Below, one piece after another: positions 42,022 through 50,535 of a stretch of 56,581 nt of DNA. The stretch is from a virus, in the IMG/VR virus record IMGVR_UViG_3300031576_000050, positions 1 through 56,581 of that record; one strand, given 5' to 3'. The notes below the pieces were generated by a model that was not told the origin of the DNA, made no database searches, and saw only the letters and a list, made by a program, of their open reading frames with translations. The first letter of the stretch is position 1; every line of letters starts with the position of its first letter. A program made the translations under genes and the position numbers.

Positions 42022-42381
42022 CTATGCCGACGCTGTAACTATATGACTCACATGAATCTCCCCCTGAAGGATACGATGTGGCTCGCCGCTGGGCTCATAT
42101 ATAGTCAGGTCATACTGCCCCTGATCCCAACCCCATCCCAATGTATCAGCCCCAAGGATGTCAATCAGGACTAGAGCCTCTGGGCCAAGCACTACCAGCC
42201 TTGGGCTGCCTCCAGAGGATGAAAAGGTTGCCAAGACTGGGGATGTCAGTCGCCGGTCGCCACGCACCTGCATTCTAGCGGTCCAGTTAGTGATGTTGAC
42301 TACAGCGCCATCAAACAGCACCTTCACTGTGTAGGTGAACTTGCTGCCCTGATCGAATCTGAGCAGTCTTTCATCCGCCAT
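42022..42381 (-). CDS. Beta-sandwich virion protein (BppU-like style)
   Basis: The 119-residue protein reads as RLLRFDQGSKFTYTVKV, NWTARMQVRGD, WDQGQYDLTIYEPSG and HRILQGEIHVSH. This ordered-strand pattern recurs in phage baseplate or fibre adaptor modules (DUF2479/BppU-like N-terminal domains). It overlaps the portal gene's end by 11 bases. An adaptor for a head-attached appendage is an inference. Confidence 0.6.
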   Translation of the reverse strand: MADERLLRFDQGSKFTYTVKVLFDGAVVNITNWTARMQVRGDRRLTSPVLATFSSSGGSPRLVVLGPEALVLIDILGADTLGWGWDQGQYDLTIYEPSGEPHRILQGEIHVSHIVTASA

Positions 42382-43954
42382 CGGTGGGCGCTCCTGTCCC
42401 TGTAGCTGCTACCTCAGCATCCATCCTGGCCCCAACAGCATCCAACTCTACCTGTGCTGCGGCTGCCATCCTCTTTGCCATGTCAACTGGGAACTGAATA
42501 CCCAAACGGTCTTGCAGGTACTGCCTAGCGAACTCAGCGTCAATAATCTTGGCAGTGACCATCTCAGTGGCCTCTTTGATCACTGCCTCACGGTCAACAG
42601 GCAGTGCGTCGCCAAAAGATGATGTCACTACAAGGCCAACAGGCTGCCGCTGTTCATAGGCAGGTGTCCAGCCATTAAGCAGATCGAACATAAACTGATC
42701 TAGCTTTGGCTTAAGCTGGCTGTCCTCGCGCTCCCGATTCTTAGCAAGTACTGGGGCCATCTCAATCATGAGTGCTATCCCAGACTTGGCGGTGACCACA
42801 TCAACCCTGCCCATTGCTGCCTCTGGGGTCGCCGTAGACTCCTGGGCCTGCCCACGTAGATAACCAAGGTGGTCCTGCATCGGGGAGACTGATGTGACGC
42901 CATCGACGCGCCAGAACTTCTTGTCAGGGTCCAGCTCCATGACTGCAGCCGGGCCAATTACCCAATCATCATCAGAGCCATCATCCTTCTTTGGCCCGCC
43001 CGAGTCTGTGGCGTATACACCCAGTCCAGCCAAGGCAACAGCCATGTCCTCATCTGTCGCTCCCTGTATCACACCAGCCAGCAGCGTCTCAATCCCCTGT
43101 AGCTCAGAGAGTCCAAATGGCCCCATCCTCGTGTTCCGGAAGTGGTAAAGCGGGATGGCCGTTATCTGTGCAGGCAGCGCATATCCTTGTAGCTGCAGCA
43201 CCAATGCATCAGTCTGTGTGTACCATGGGGGCACTGGAACTGGAGAAAGATCTGCTTCCGACAGTGGGAACCTGTCATCCCACTTGTCCTGCTCAAAGAA
43301 GCCAAGCTTGTAGTAGATCCCACCCATGGGCGTGCTGTACTGCGTCGCCATGCCCTGTGTCAGGATGCGGCGGTACTCCTCACGCTGTGCAACCGTAGTC
43401 TGTCCATCTGCTGAGGTAGTCAGGGTGACGATATAGACGGCAATCACACGCTCAGCATCAACAGCATCCTCTATCGTGAAGTACTGCTCAGGCTCTAGCT
43501 CGGTGATACGTAGGCGAGTACCGGGCGCCTTGTTAGGGTCAGCTGATACCTGCAGTATTGCATCACCACTAATGAGCATAGTTCGCTTTGCAGACCCAAA
43601 CTTGGCATTGAACTCCTCACGCTTGAATAGCGCGGCCAGCCAGGCCTCAATCTCCGCAATGACCTCATCAGATGCTGTTGGCTGCCCAGCCGGCATCTCC
43701 ATAGTCCAGGTAAGATCCTGCCCGAGGTAGCGATTTGTCGCCTCGATGAGTGCGCGCCCAAGAGGGATATACCGAATGCTCTTGAGATCATTGCCCGCCC
43801 GCAGGAGTGCAGCGAATGCCTCAGCCACATTGTTATATATGTCACGATAGGTCCAGTACGCCTGCACCCTATCCTTGTCAGCAACATTAGTCACATATGT
43901 GGGGGCTGGACGGCCGAGTGCCAGCGCTGTTGAGTATGGGTTAAGTGCTACCAC
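42371..43954 (-). CDS. Portal protein
   Basis: The 527-residue protein follows the large terminase by 12 bases. It has the siphophage portal layout: an N-terminal wing (TYRDIYNNVAEAFAALLRAG), a stem with RNTRMGPFGLSELQGIETLLAGVIQGATDEDMAVALAGLGVYATDSG, and a C-terminal crown helix (ATEMVTAKIIDAEFARQYLQDRLG) with an Ala-rich tail. It forms the dodecameric DNA channel. Confidence 0.9.
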   Translation of the reverse strand: MVALNPYSTALALGRPAPTYVTNVADKDRVQAYWTYRDIYNNVAEAFAALLRAGNDLKSIRYIPLGRALIEATNRYLGQDLTWTMEMPAGQPTASDEVIAEIEAWLAALFKREEFNAKFGSAKRTMLISGDAILQVSADPNKAPGTRLRITELEPEQYFTIEDAVDAERVIAVYIVTLTTSADGQTTVAQREEYRRILTQGMATQYSTPMGGIYYKLGFFEQDKWDDRFPLSEADLSPVPVPPWYTQTDALVLQLQGYALPAQITAIPLYHFRNTRMGPFGLSELQGIETLLAGVIQGATDEDMAVALAGLGVYATDSGGPKKDDGSDDDWVIGPAAVMELDPDKKFWRVDGVTSVSPMQDHLGYLRGQAQESTATPEAAMGRVDVVTAKSGIALMIEMAPVLAKNREREDSQLKPKLDQFMFDLLNGWTPAYEQRQPVGLVVTSSFGDALPVDREAVIKEATEMVTAKIIDAEFARQYLQDRLGIQFPVDMAKRMAAAAQVELDAVGARMDAEVAATGTGAPTDGG

Positions 43955-43966
43955 TCTATACCTTCC

Positions 43967-45487
43967 TCATCTCGACCTAACAGCTGTTCGCTGCCTAGTT
44001 TGCTTGTATGGGTTCCCGAGCATCCCAGAGAACAACCGTCCCAGTGCCTCTGCTGTGTGGTCATCCTTCTTCTGTGGGTTCTCAGGTGCGTTGCGGCCTT
44101 TCTCGCTGGCCTTTTCGGCAGTCTCCGGGTAACGATAGTCGTTCCATTCACGAATTGTCTGCACGCACTTCCTGTTTACAGTCAAAGCTGGCCCATGTGG
44201 TGTAGCTGCAACCTTCATCTTCCTGCGGAACCACTCAAGCCTCTGCTGTATCATTAGACTACCAGGGCTATGTGACGGCACCTTGAGCAGCTGTTCTAAC
44301 CTACGAGTCCTATCCGGCTCAGAGGGGTCAGGGAAGAATCCCCTAATGGTAACAGGCACAAGTTGCCTTGACATGATCTCAACAGCAGCTTCCTCAGTTG
44401 TCTTTCCGGTCTCAAAGTACTCATCTAGTACATGGAACCTGGTGTGAGTCGGGTCAACCTGGACCAGTAGCCACACAAACGGGTTGGTGAAACCATAGTC
44501 AGCGCAGGCCCAAGTCTCCCAACCCATTCTGAAGCCAGCATCATTGACATGTATCTCGTCATCAAAGTCCTTGAACACGCGCCCGACAAACTCAGTGAAC
44601 ATGGCCGCAATCTCCTGGTTAAAGAGCTCAGCGGACATGTCGAGCCACATTGACCAGATCTCTTTATTGATGCCTTCTGGGTACATCACCCCATCAGTTG
44701 CATCACGCATCCATCGCAGAACTTTCTTTGCCTCATCCAGCCGGCCATGCCGCTGGGCCTCTGCAAGTCCTTTGAGCAGCTCCAGGTTCGCGCCACCAGG
44801 ATACACATATGGGTTAGCCCAGGCGGGAGAGCGCCAGGACTTCCAGTCTATACGCTCTGGGTCCTGACCTATCATGTACAAGTCATAGTACCAGTTCTTG
44901 CCCTCTGGTGTGCTGCCAAAGTGAGCCCAACCGCCAAAGTCCGCCAGTGTTGGGCGGATGAACTTCTCCCACACACTGGGCTTTAGCTTAGCAGCCTCTG
45001 AGAACACAACACCAGACAATCCCTCGCCAACGAGGGTGCCTGGGTACTTAGCCGACATCGCATGCACAACGAACAACCGGTCAAACAATGATATGTGCAT
45101 ATCACCAGACTCAGGGTTGTTGTATGAACCAGGGTGGTCAAATGTAAAACCAAGACGCTTAAGAGAGCTCCAGAGTATCCTGAACTCCTTCTCAGAGTCG
45201 CTGTACTCAGGGCCAACGATCCAGTACTCCCGCCGCAGGCCACGTACCTTGAGCATGTCCATCTCATACCAGGTTCGGAAAGCCTCAGGGATTAACCTCT
45301 GTGCGCCTGTCTGGCTCTTGCCCGCCCGGCGGCCGGCAGCGAGCACCTTGTTCCTGGTGCGGTCTAGCAGAATCTCTCTCTGGAGATTGTATGGGCGCCA
45401 TTGCAGCTGCTCCCATATCCGCCTGACTAGCCGCTCAGGCGGGACAGGAGTCGCCAGAAGCTGCTCAGCTATGGCGCTCGTGCTCAC
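43967..45487 (-). CDS. terL: Terminase large subunit
   Basis: The 506-residue packaging motor has Walker A VLAAGRRAGKSQTG near residue 57 and Walker B GVVFSEAA near 158. Its C-terminal RNase H-like nuclease has ACADYGFTNPFVW (about 327) and later acidic residues. A GTG start at 45487 shares one base with the small-terminase TAG (TAGTG). It cuts and translocates phage DNA. Whether it makes cohesive, headful or terminal-repeat ends cannot be read directly. Confidence 0.95.
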   Translation of the reverse strand: MSTSAIAEQLLATPVPPERLVRRIWEQLQWRPYNLQREILLDRTRNKVLAAGRRAGKSQTGAQRLIPEAFRTWYEMDMLKVRGLRREYWIVGPEYSDSEKEFRILWSSLKRLGFTFDHPGSYNNPESGDMHISLFDRLFVVHAMSAKYPGTLVGEGLSGVVFSEAAKLKPSVWEKFIRPTLADFGGWAHFGSTPEGKNWYYDLYMIGQDPERIDWKSWRSPAWANPYVYPGGANLELLKGLAEAQRHGRLDEAKKVLRWMRDATDGVMYPEGINKEIWSMWLDMSAELFNQEIAAMFTEFVGRVFKDFDDEIHVNDAGFRMGWETWACADYGFTNPFVWLLVQVDPTHTRFHVLDEYFETGKTTEEAAVEIMSRQLVPVTIRGFFPDPSEPDRTRRLEQLLKVPSHSPGSLMIQQRLEWFRRKMKVAATPHGPALTVNRKCVQTIREWNDYRYPETAEKASEKGRNAPENPQKKDDHTAEALGRLFSGMLGNPYKQTRQRTAVRSR

Positions 45488-46140
45488 TATTGGCCCCTTC
45501 CTGTGACTCCACTTCCACTTCGTGGTGGCCGCCTAGGGCGAGGCGCAGGCGCAGTTTCGGCAGCCTGTTCTGGCTCTGGGAAGTCTGTGTCTCCTGACTC
45601 GAACATCTCCCGCAGCATCTCTTGCCAGTGCGGAGTAGAGACCACAACCTCAGTGCCACCACGTACCCCTACCCGATCCAGAATGGAATTGAGAGCCCTG
45701 ATCCTGTCTCCATCTGCCATCTTCTTCTTGAAGGCCATGTTGTGAAGATACAAGGCGGCCATATGTGCCATCTCATCCAGGATGCGCTGGGCAGCAATCT
45801 TCCCGCTACCAACCCCTGGGCCATGAGTTGCACATACTGTCAGCCCCTCGGTGCGCCAACGGAGACACTGCCTAGTCAGGAAGCGACCCTTGGCATCAAT
45901 GATCTTGCACCCCTGGTCATCCCGCACAAAGGCCCTGCCACTACATCGGTTAGCTGCATCAGGGATCAGGTAAGGAGATCCCTTGTCGCGAGTCTTCCCT
46001 GTCCACTGAAGTCTAACACCAATAGGGACATCAAGGTCATCCTCAATAACCTTGATCCGCCCGGCAGCATGCTCAGCGTCGAGCCACTCCTGGTCACTGT
46101 CTATGTTCCTGCCAGGCTCCTGTGGTGAACGAGCTGCCAT
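45487..46140 (-). CDS. Terminase small subunit-like protein
   Basis: The 217-residue protein has RCSGRAFVRDD and CLRWRTEGLTVCATHGPG, a Cys/His pattern found in actinophage small terminases. A helical oligomerisation part (AAQRILDEMAHMAALYLHNMAFKKK, about 125-150) and a Pro/Arg-rich tail follow. ATG at 46140 has a perfect GGGAGGTG site. It likely recognises the packaging site and is directly coupled to the large subunit. Confidence 0.75.
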   Translation of the reverse strand: MAARSPQEPGRNIDSDQEWLDAEHAAGRIKVIEDDLDVPIGVRLQWTGKTRDKGSPYLIPDAANRCSGRAFVRDDQGCKIIDAKGRFLTRQCLRWRTEGLTVCATHGPGVGSGKIAAQRILDEMAHMAALYLHNMAFKKKMADGDRIRALNSILDRVGVRGGTEVVVSTPHWQEMLREMFESGDTDFPEPEQAAETAPAPRPRRPPRSGSGVTGRGQ

Positions 46141-46177
46141 GACACCTCCCTGTGGCATATGTTACCCTATACAAGCA

Positions 46178-46211
46178 ACACCCCCTGAGCACTCGCTTTC
46201 TCAGGGGGTGT
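46178..46211 (-). terminator. Intrinsic-type terminator, 12-bp stem
   Basis: ACACCCCCTGAG (46178-46189) pairs perfectly with CTCAGGGGGTGT (46200-46211) around a 10-base loop, followed on the minus strand by TTGCTTGT, a weak U-tract. It separates the small gene ending at 46230 from the packaging operon. Confidence 0.7.
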
Positions 46212-46229
46212 GCCGCTCGGGCAGGCCAA

Positions 46230-46505
46230 TCAGCGCTCAGAAGCGTACGCCTGCACAGACCCCGTCTCAGGCAGGCGCCACGCGGCGCGCGAAGGTGCGC
46301 CTGGGTCACGAGCTTCATCCTCAGTGTTGTAGAGATACACAGAGGTTTCAGCCGCTGGGCTACTGGCGTCGTGCAACACCATCAGGTTCACGACGGCAGG
46401 CGATCCATCCTGCCACACCCGCGTAACGACTGCCGGCGCACAGGTTGAGTGCCCATTGGCGATGCTCTTGGCCAGGACCATCATCCCGACATAAGGCTTG
46501 TTCAT
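46230..46505 (-). CDS. Hypothetical protein, 91 residues
   Basis: ATG at 46505 follows GAGAGAGGGAAC. The product is beta-rich (YVGMMVLAKSIANGHSTCAPAVVTRVWQDG..AVNLMVLHD..TSVYLYNTE), suggesting a small barrel. It ends just before the terminator at 46178-46211. The function is unknown. Confidence 0.55.
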   Translation of the reverse strand: MNKPYVGMMVLAKSIANGHSTCAPAVVTRVWQDGSPAVVNLMVLHDASSPAAETSVYLYNTEDEARDPGAPSRAAWRLPETGSVQAYASER

Positions 46506-46533
46506 GTTCCCTCTCTCGATTGCTAGTCGCAGC

Positions 46534-46911
46534 TCATAGGATAGCGGCCCATAGACAGTCTTGCCAGTCTTGGTATCCCACCATCCTTTCAGGCCGCATA
46601 TCCACCTCATGACCTATCGGAGGATACCCTGGCCTGCCCTGCTGCAGGTGACTCCAGCGATGCCCTCCAATGACAGGGCTAATCGTGATCAACTCAAGGC
46701 ACTCTTCACAACGCGTAGGTGGACTGTAGTCATCAGGCGGAATGTGATAGGCCATCTGAAGTCCCTTAGTAATCAAGCGTAGGCAGTTGCCACATGTCAC
46801 TCCAGCCTCGCTTCGCACTGAGCCAAGCTGCTGACTGGACCATCGCTTGCCCACGCCACACATGTATGCTCCGCTTTCAAGGCGCATGTGCACCTTTGTT
46901 GGCGTAGGCAT
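46534..46911 (-). CDS. Zinc-binding-type protein, 125 residues
   Basis: Two CxxC pairs (TCGNCLRLI near 40 and RCEECLELI near 67) and several histidines suggest a zinc fold. The C-terminal part is Pro- and aromatic-rich. ATG at 46911 has an AGAAGGGAAG site. It is the first gene after the structured gap at 46929-47071. No family is assigned. Confidence 0.55.
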   Translation of the reverse strand: MPTPTKVHMRLESGAYMCGVGKRWSSQQLGSVRSEAGVTCGNCLRLITKGLQMAYHIPPDDYSPPTRCEECLELITISPVIGGHRWSHLQQGRPGYPPIGHEVDMRPERMVGYQDWQDCLWAAIL

Positions 46912-46933
46912 ATAGCTTCCCTTCTGCATCCAG

Positions 46934-47057
46934 GCAGGTCCAGAGGATGGTCATGGCATAGCATCAACTATTTTGTCTCTTACATAGGGACACTATCTGC
47001 CTCGCCTTGTAAGCCAACGACAGCCGTATGTAGCTCGCTCGCATCCTCTGGACCTGC
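46934..47057. promoter_or_regulatory. Long inverted repeat bracketing a 92-base intergenic segment
   Basis: GCAGGTCCAGAGGATG (46934-46949) is the perfect reverse complement of CATCCTCTGGACCTGC (47042-47057). The enclosed 92 bases carry no gene. The element lies between the envelope-module genes and the packaging genes, so it may control or insulate late transcription, or mark a cassette boundary. Confidence 0.5.
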
Positions 47058-47060
47058 TAG

Positions 47061-47091
47061 GCTCTACCCTACTACAAGCGCAGGGTAGAGC
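47061..47091 (-). terminator. Hairpin spanning the stop of the phosphoesterase gene
   Basis: GCTCTACCCT (47061-47070) pairs perfectly with AGGGTAGAGC (47082-47091) around 11 bases that include the TAG stop at 47072-47074. It lacks a U-run but would end or attenuate the upstream transcript. Confidence 0.55.
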
Positions 47092-49333
47092 TGCCACTGT
47101 CGGAGAATGCCGGGCCTGGCCCGCCCACCTCGCTCACTGGCTTGAATGACCAGCTATAGCCATCCGGCCTGAGCTCAAGCCACAGCACGCCCATAGAGGT
47201 GCACTGTTGCGCGGCTGAACCAGGCAGGAACGGTGCTGAGCCACAGGTAAATCCCTTGCCGCCTGTACCCACGACGAACTCGCGGACACCATTAGCAACT
47301 GGCAGGCCATTGGCGCCAAGAGGGTCAAACCTCTCGTACCAGTGGTCATGGCCATTCAGCACCAGCTGGACATCTGGGTCCGCGACAGCTGCGAGCCAGA
47401 GTGCGTTGGATCCAGTGATGTTGCCATGGCTGCCGCTGGACCAGCGCGGGTGATGGAAGTACATGATCGTTGGCCGGCCATTATTGGCTGCTAGGTCAGA
47501 AGCCAACCAGGCCATCATTGGGTTACTAGCGCCACATCCGCCTACCTGCGAGCAGTCGCTGTCCAGGCTGATGAAGTGCCAGGCTCCCATATCCCATGAG
47601 TAGTACATCTGGTTGGGGCTAGGTGTGTCGCTCCCAATCTGGGCCAGGCGCGGCCCAAAGTAGTCGCGGTAGCCCTGTGCGTTCGCAGTCAACCATTCGT
47701 GGTTCCCTGGGGCTGGGTATATATTGGCCATATGCTTGCCCCAGGCATCACAGTCGGTTGGAGCTGCACACGTCTGCCGGCCCCAGCCAGCATTGTACTC
47801 AGCGAGCGTGTTGCTCTCGTACTGGTTGTCGCCCGTAGTCAGCACCGCATTCGGGCCATACTGGAACAACAGTTCAGCCGTCCAGCCATCCTGACATCCG
47901 GATGTGTATCCATTACACGTTGGTGTCTCGACAATATCACCAGCAACCATCACTGTAACAGCCCCTGCCGGCGTTGTGGGCGTCGGAGTGGGACTGGAGC
48001 AGGCTGCAGCAGCCTGCGCTTGCACATAGGCTGCCAGTGCGATCTCGTCAGCCTCATCAAATGTCACACCCAGCGGCGCTGGGCATGTCTCGGATGGTGT
48101 AGGGCTTGGCGTCGCAGTAGCAGTCGGTTGTGGGGTTGAATTCCCATATGCATCATGCAGCGCGTCCTGATAGGTACCATACCCACTAGCGCTTCCCCAG
48201 CTTGGACTGCTCTCGATAGCAGAACCCTCGCCCCATTCATTGAAGTAGGTCAGCTTCCATTGTGCAGCTGCAGCCTTCTGGCTGGCGACGTTAGCGACCC
48301 ACTGAACCGGGTCACGCGTCAGCCTTGGGGCAGCCTCGTTGTGGTGCCAGAACCCAGCTGAGATGCCATATGAGTATGGCAGGTGAGAGCTAGTTCGTAC
48401 AGCCGGCCCATACTGGTGCCAACTTGAAGGCTGGTCAGCGCAACTCTTGTAGTTACTGAACACCTTCATGTTGACATACCAGTCAGTAAATCCATTCGTG
48501 GCAGTCTTCCACTTCGTCACCTCTGCACAGCTACTACTGCCTGCATTGTAGACAAAGATGACTGGCTTCCCGCCGAGCAAGACAGCAGAGTTAGGATATG
48601 CATTCACATATCCATTCAGATAGGCCAGATCAGACTGGATCTTAGCCACCGTCGGGTCTGGGCTCTGTGCCTCTGGCTCATAGTACGGCATAACGCCAAA
48701 GCCCGCCACGGCGGCGCGCTGGTAGAGGAGTGGGAAGCGCGTCTGCTCGCTCTGTGCACCCTGCCCCCACCAGCTAGCGATCATCGCCTCAGTGCCAGAG
48801 TGCTGCATGGCGTCAATGTGCTTGTCGATAACAGCAGAGTTGTCACTGGAGTACTGCCCGAGCGACGGCAGGTAGTGGTCATTCGCGTGCCACGTCTGCG
48901 GAAACCATGGGTAGTAGAACGCAGCGCGCATTGGCGTTGTGAATGATGCCACGGCATGCACAGGCGTACTGGACACGGCACCTAACAGCAGGGCTATAGC
49001 CAGCACAGTAGCAGCAGCCACTGCCCCCTTGACAACGCGGCTGGCGTTCACTGCTCTCAGCCAAAGTCGCCTCTTGCTATGCCTCGAATGACAGATCATG
49101 TTCCGCCATCCTTTCAGGATCTGGTGCGCTAAAACCCGGCCATCCAGCCCGACAATCCTTAGTGGTTGGGTAGGCTCACGCAGGATGCGTGCCCATTGTG
49201 CCTGTGCTCTTATGAACGGCTCAGCTTCCTCCCAGGCCAGATCAGTTGCACGGCCCCAACCAACCCTATAGCTGATACGGATACCAACAAGGCTGGCCAG
49301 AAGGAACAATGCACCCACTATCGCAGTTGCCAT
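47072..49333 (-). CDS. Exported GH99-like glycoside hydrolase fused to calcineurin-like phosphoesterase
   Basis: The 753-residue protein has a hydrophobic N-terminus (about 1-20) and a second signal-like segment after basic residues (KGAVAAATVLAIALLLGAVS, about 103-122). A GH99/GH71-like domain follows (about 133-388), with AAFYYPWFPQTW, IASWWGQG, GVMPYYEPEAQ and YFNEWGEGSAIE. A Pro/Thr linker (about 390-455) leads to a metallophosphatase with MVAGDI, GDNQY (503), GNHEW (543), FHHPRW (628) and NGHDHWYERF (663), so all the usual metal ligands appear present. ATG at 49333 has GGGGTG upstream. An internal ATG at 49099 is an alternative start giving a classic signal peptide. It follows a secreted peptidase gene. 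Cell-envelope remodelling is an inference. Confidence 0.8.
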   Translation of the reverse strand: MATAIVGALFLLASLVGIRISYRVGWGRATDLAWEEAEPFIRAQAQWARILREPTQPLRIVGLDGRVLAHQILKGWRNMICHSRHSKRRLWLRAVNASRVVKGAVAAATVLAIALLLGAVSSTPVHAVASFTTPMRAAFYYPWFPQTWHANDHYLPSLGQYSSDNSAVIDKHIDAMQHSGTEAMIASWWGQGAQSEQTRFPLLYQRAAVAGFGVMPYYEPEAQSPDPTVAKIQSDLAYLNGYVNAYPNSAVLLGGKPVIFVYNAGSSSCAEVTKWKTATNGFTDWYVNMKVFSNYKSCADQPSSWHQYGPAVRTSSHLPYSYGISAGFWHHNEAAPRLTRDPVQWVANVASQKAAAAQWKLTYFNEWGEGSAIESSPSWGSASGYGTYQDALHDAYGNSTPQPTATATPSPTPSETCPAPLGVTFDEADEIALAAYVQAQAAAACSSPTPTPTTPAGAVTVMVAGDIVETPTCNGYTSGCQDGWTAELLFQYGPNAVLTTGDNQYESNTLAEYNAGWGRQTCAAPTDCDAWGKHMANIYPAPGNHEWLTANAQGYRDYFGPRLAQIGSDTPSPNQMYYSWDMGAWHFISLDSDCSQVGGCGASNPMMAWLASDLAANNGRPTIMYFHHPRWSSGSHGNITGSNALWLAAVADPDVQLVLNGHDHWYERFDPLGANGLPVANGVREFVVGTGGKGFTCGSAPFLPGSAAQQCTSMGVLWLELRPDGYSWSFKPVSEVGGPGPAFSDSGSSTLRL

Positions 49334-49335
49334 TG

Positions 49336-50070
49336 CTAGCACCCCAATCGAGCGCTGTGTGCCAACATCCATGCACCAGGATTGATGGAGGCAGGCCATA
49401 TGCCGCTCCCCCTGCGCACCTCAAAGTGCAGATGTGATCCTGGATGTGGCTGGCTGTAGTTGCTGCTCACTATGTGTCCAGTGTTCCCGACACGCCCGAT
49501 AATCTCGCCAGCTGTTATGTGCTGGCCTGGGCGGACATACTCCACTGACATGTGCCCGTAGTGAGTCTTGATGCCCCCAGAGTGTGCAATCATCACTGAG
49601 ATGCCATACCCTCTGTGGATCCATCCGGCGCCGATCACTGTGCCACTAGCAGCAGCCCGGATAGGCATGCCCCATGGGCGTAGCAGGTCATACCCAGCGT
49701 GGAAACTTCCCCATCTCGGTCCATAGCCAGAGGTGACACAGGCATTCCCAATCGGGCGTACCCATCCAATGGCTGAAGGCGATGCTGGCGCTGGGGTCCG
49801 GCTGGCACCTAGAGGCACCCAATAGCTCCGCCCAGCATGGATGAGGCTTTGTGAGTTGATGGAGGGGTTGGCCGCCCGAATCCTTGCGACATCACAGCGG
49901 CCATAATAGTGTGCTGAGATACCACACACCGTATGTGACCATCCTGACGTTGTCGCGGTAACCCAGGTGCCGTTACCACTCTCTGTACTTGCATGCGCAG
50001 GCGTTCCCATTACGCCTAGCGCCAGTAGGGCAGCAGCAACTACTGCTACACGCCCCAATCCTCGTAACAT
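49336..50070 (-). CDS. Secreted LysM-M23 metallopeptidase
   Basis: The 244-residue protein has a signal peptide (basic MLRGLGR, hydrophobic core, AHA cleavage near 26). A LysM-like segment follows (TVCGISAHYYGRCDVARIRAANPSINSQSLIHAGRSYWVP, about 48-90). An M23 domain has HAGYDLLRPWG (about 123) and HLHFEV (about 208), supplying zinc ligands with GHMS between. It would cut peptide cross-links from outside the membrane. Having a signal peptide, it does not need a holin, unlike the endolysin at 21431. It is adjacent to the GH99-like/phosphoesterase gene. Confidence 0.85.
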   Translation of the reverse strand: MLRGLGRVAVVAAALLALGVMGTPAHASTESGNGTWVTATTSGWSHTVCGISAHYYGRCDVARIRAANPSINSQSLIHAGRSYWVPLGASRTPAPASPSAIGWVRPIGNACVTSGYGPRWGSFHAGYDLLRPWGMPIRAAASGTVIGAGWIHRGYGISVMIAHSGGIKTHYGHMSVEYVRPGQHITAGEIIGRVGNTGHIVSSNYSQPHPGSHLHFEVRRGSGIWPASINPGAWMLAHSARLGC

Positions 50071-50291
50071 GGGACTCCAGTTGTCCGGCCCGGGGCACTC
50101 AGCCTAGCGAGACACAGCTGCCTTAACAGCTTCGCTACTTTCCAGGCACCTTCACTGACACATCGACCCTACTACGCGCCTAACCTTGCGTCTACTGGCC
50201 TAGAGAGGCGCAGGAACGGCCGGTCAGCGCCCAGCTAAGGCGCTGCCGACCTATGCCTGGTAATCGAGGGTGCCTGATCCGGTCGGCAATC
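50071..50291 (-). promoter_or_regulatory. Intergenic region before the envelope-module genes
   Basis: This 221-base gap contains no credible gene. Besides the hairpin at 50221-50248 it holds mixed GC-rich sequence upstream of the M23 peptidase gene, where a promoter is expected. I could not identify a convincing -35/-10 pair. Confidence 0.4.
50221..50248 (-). terminator. Hairpin after the small-gene chain, 10 bp with one bulge
   Basis: CGG-T-CAGCGCC (50221-50231) pairs with GGCGCTG-CCG (50239-50248) around CAGCTAA, with a single bulged T. It lies 43 bases past the stop at 50292 and probably ends that small-gene operon, though no U-run follows. Confidence 0.5.
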
Positions 50292-50525
50292 CTAGTCAGG
50301 GAACCCAATCTGATTTTCATGCGCCGCGCGCCAGTCCTCGAAGTCAGTCAGGAGCTGCTGGATCGCATCTGTGTGCGCGACAGTGCAGCCAATCAGCATG
50401 CACATCTCTCGGTACATAGTGACTGCTGCGAGCGCCACGGAGTCCTTGGCCCTAAGTACGAACACAGGTTCATCATCAGGAATGCCAGCGATGCCTAGCC
50501 GGCCATACTTCACACTCTTTGCCAT
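50292..50525 (-). CDS. Hypothetical protein, 77 residues
   Basis: ATG at 50525 lies a few bases after AAAGGGG. The protein is alpha/beta (MAKSVKYGRLGIAGIPDDEPVFVLRAKD..) with an Ala/Met/Cys helix and an acidic end. It is the last gene of the small-protein chain. The family is not recognised. Confidence 0.5.
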   Translation of the reverse strand: MAKSVKYGRLGIAGIPDDEPVFVLRAKDSVALAAVTMYREMCMLIGCTVAHTDAIQQLLTDFEDWRAAHENQIGFPD

Positions 50526-50535
50526 CATGCCCCTT

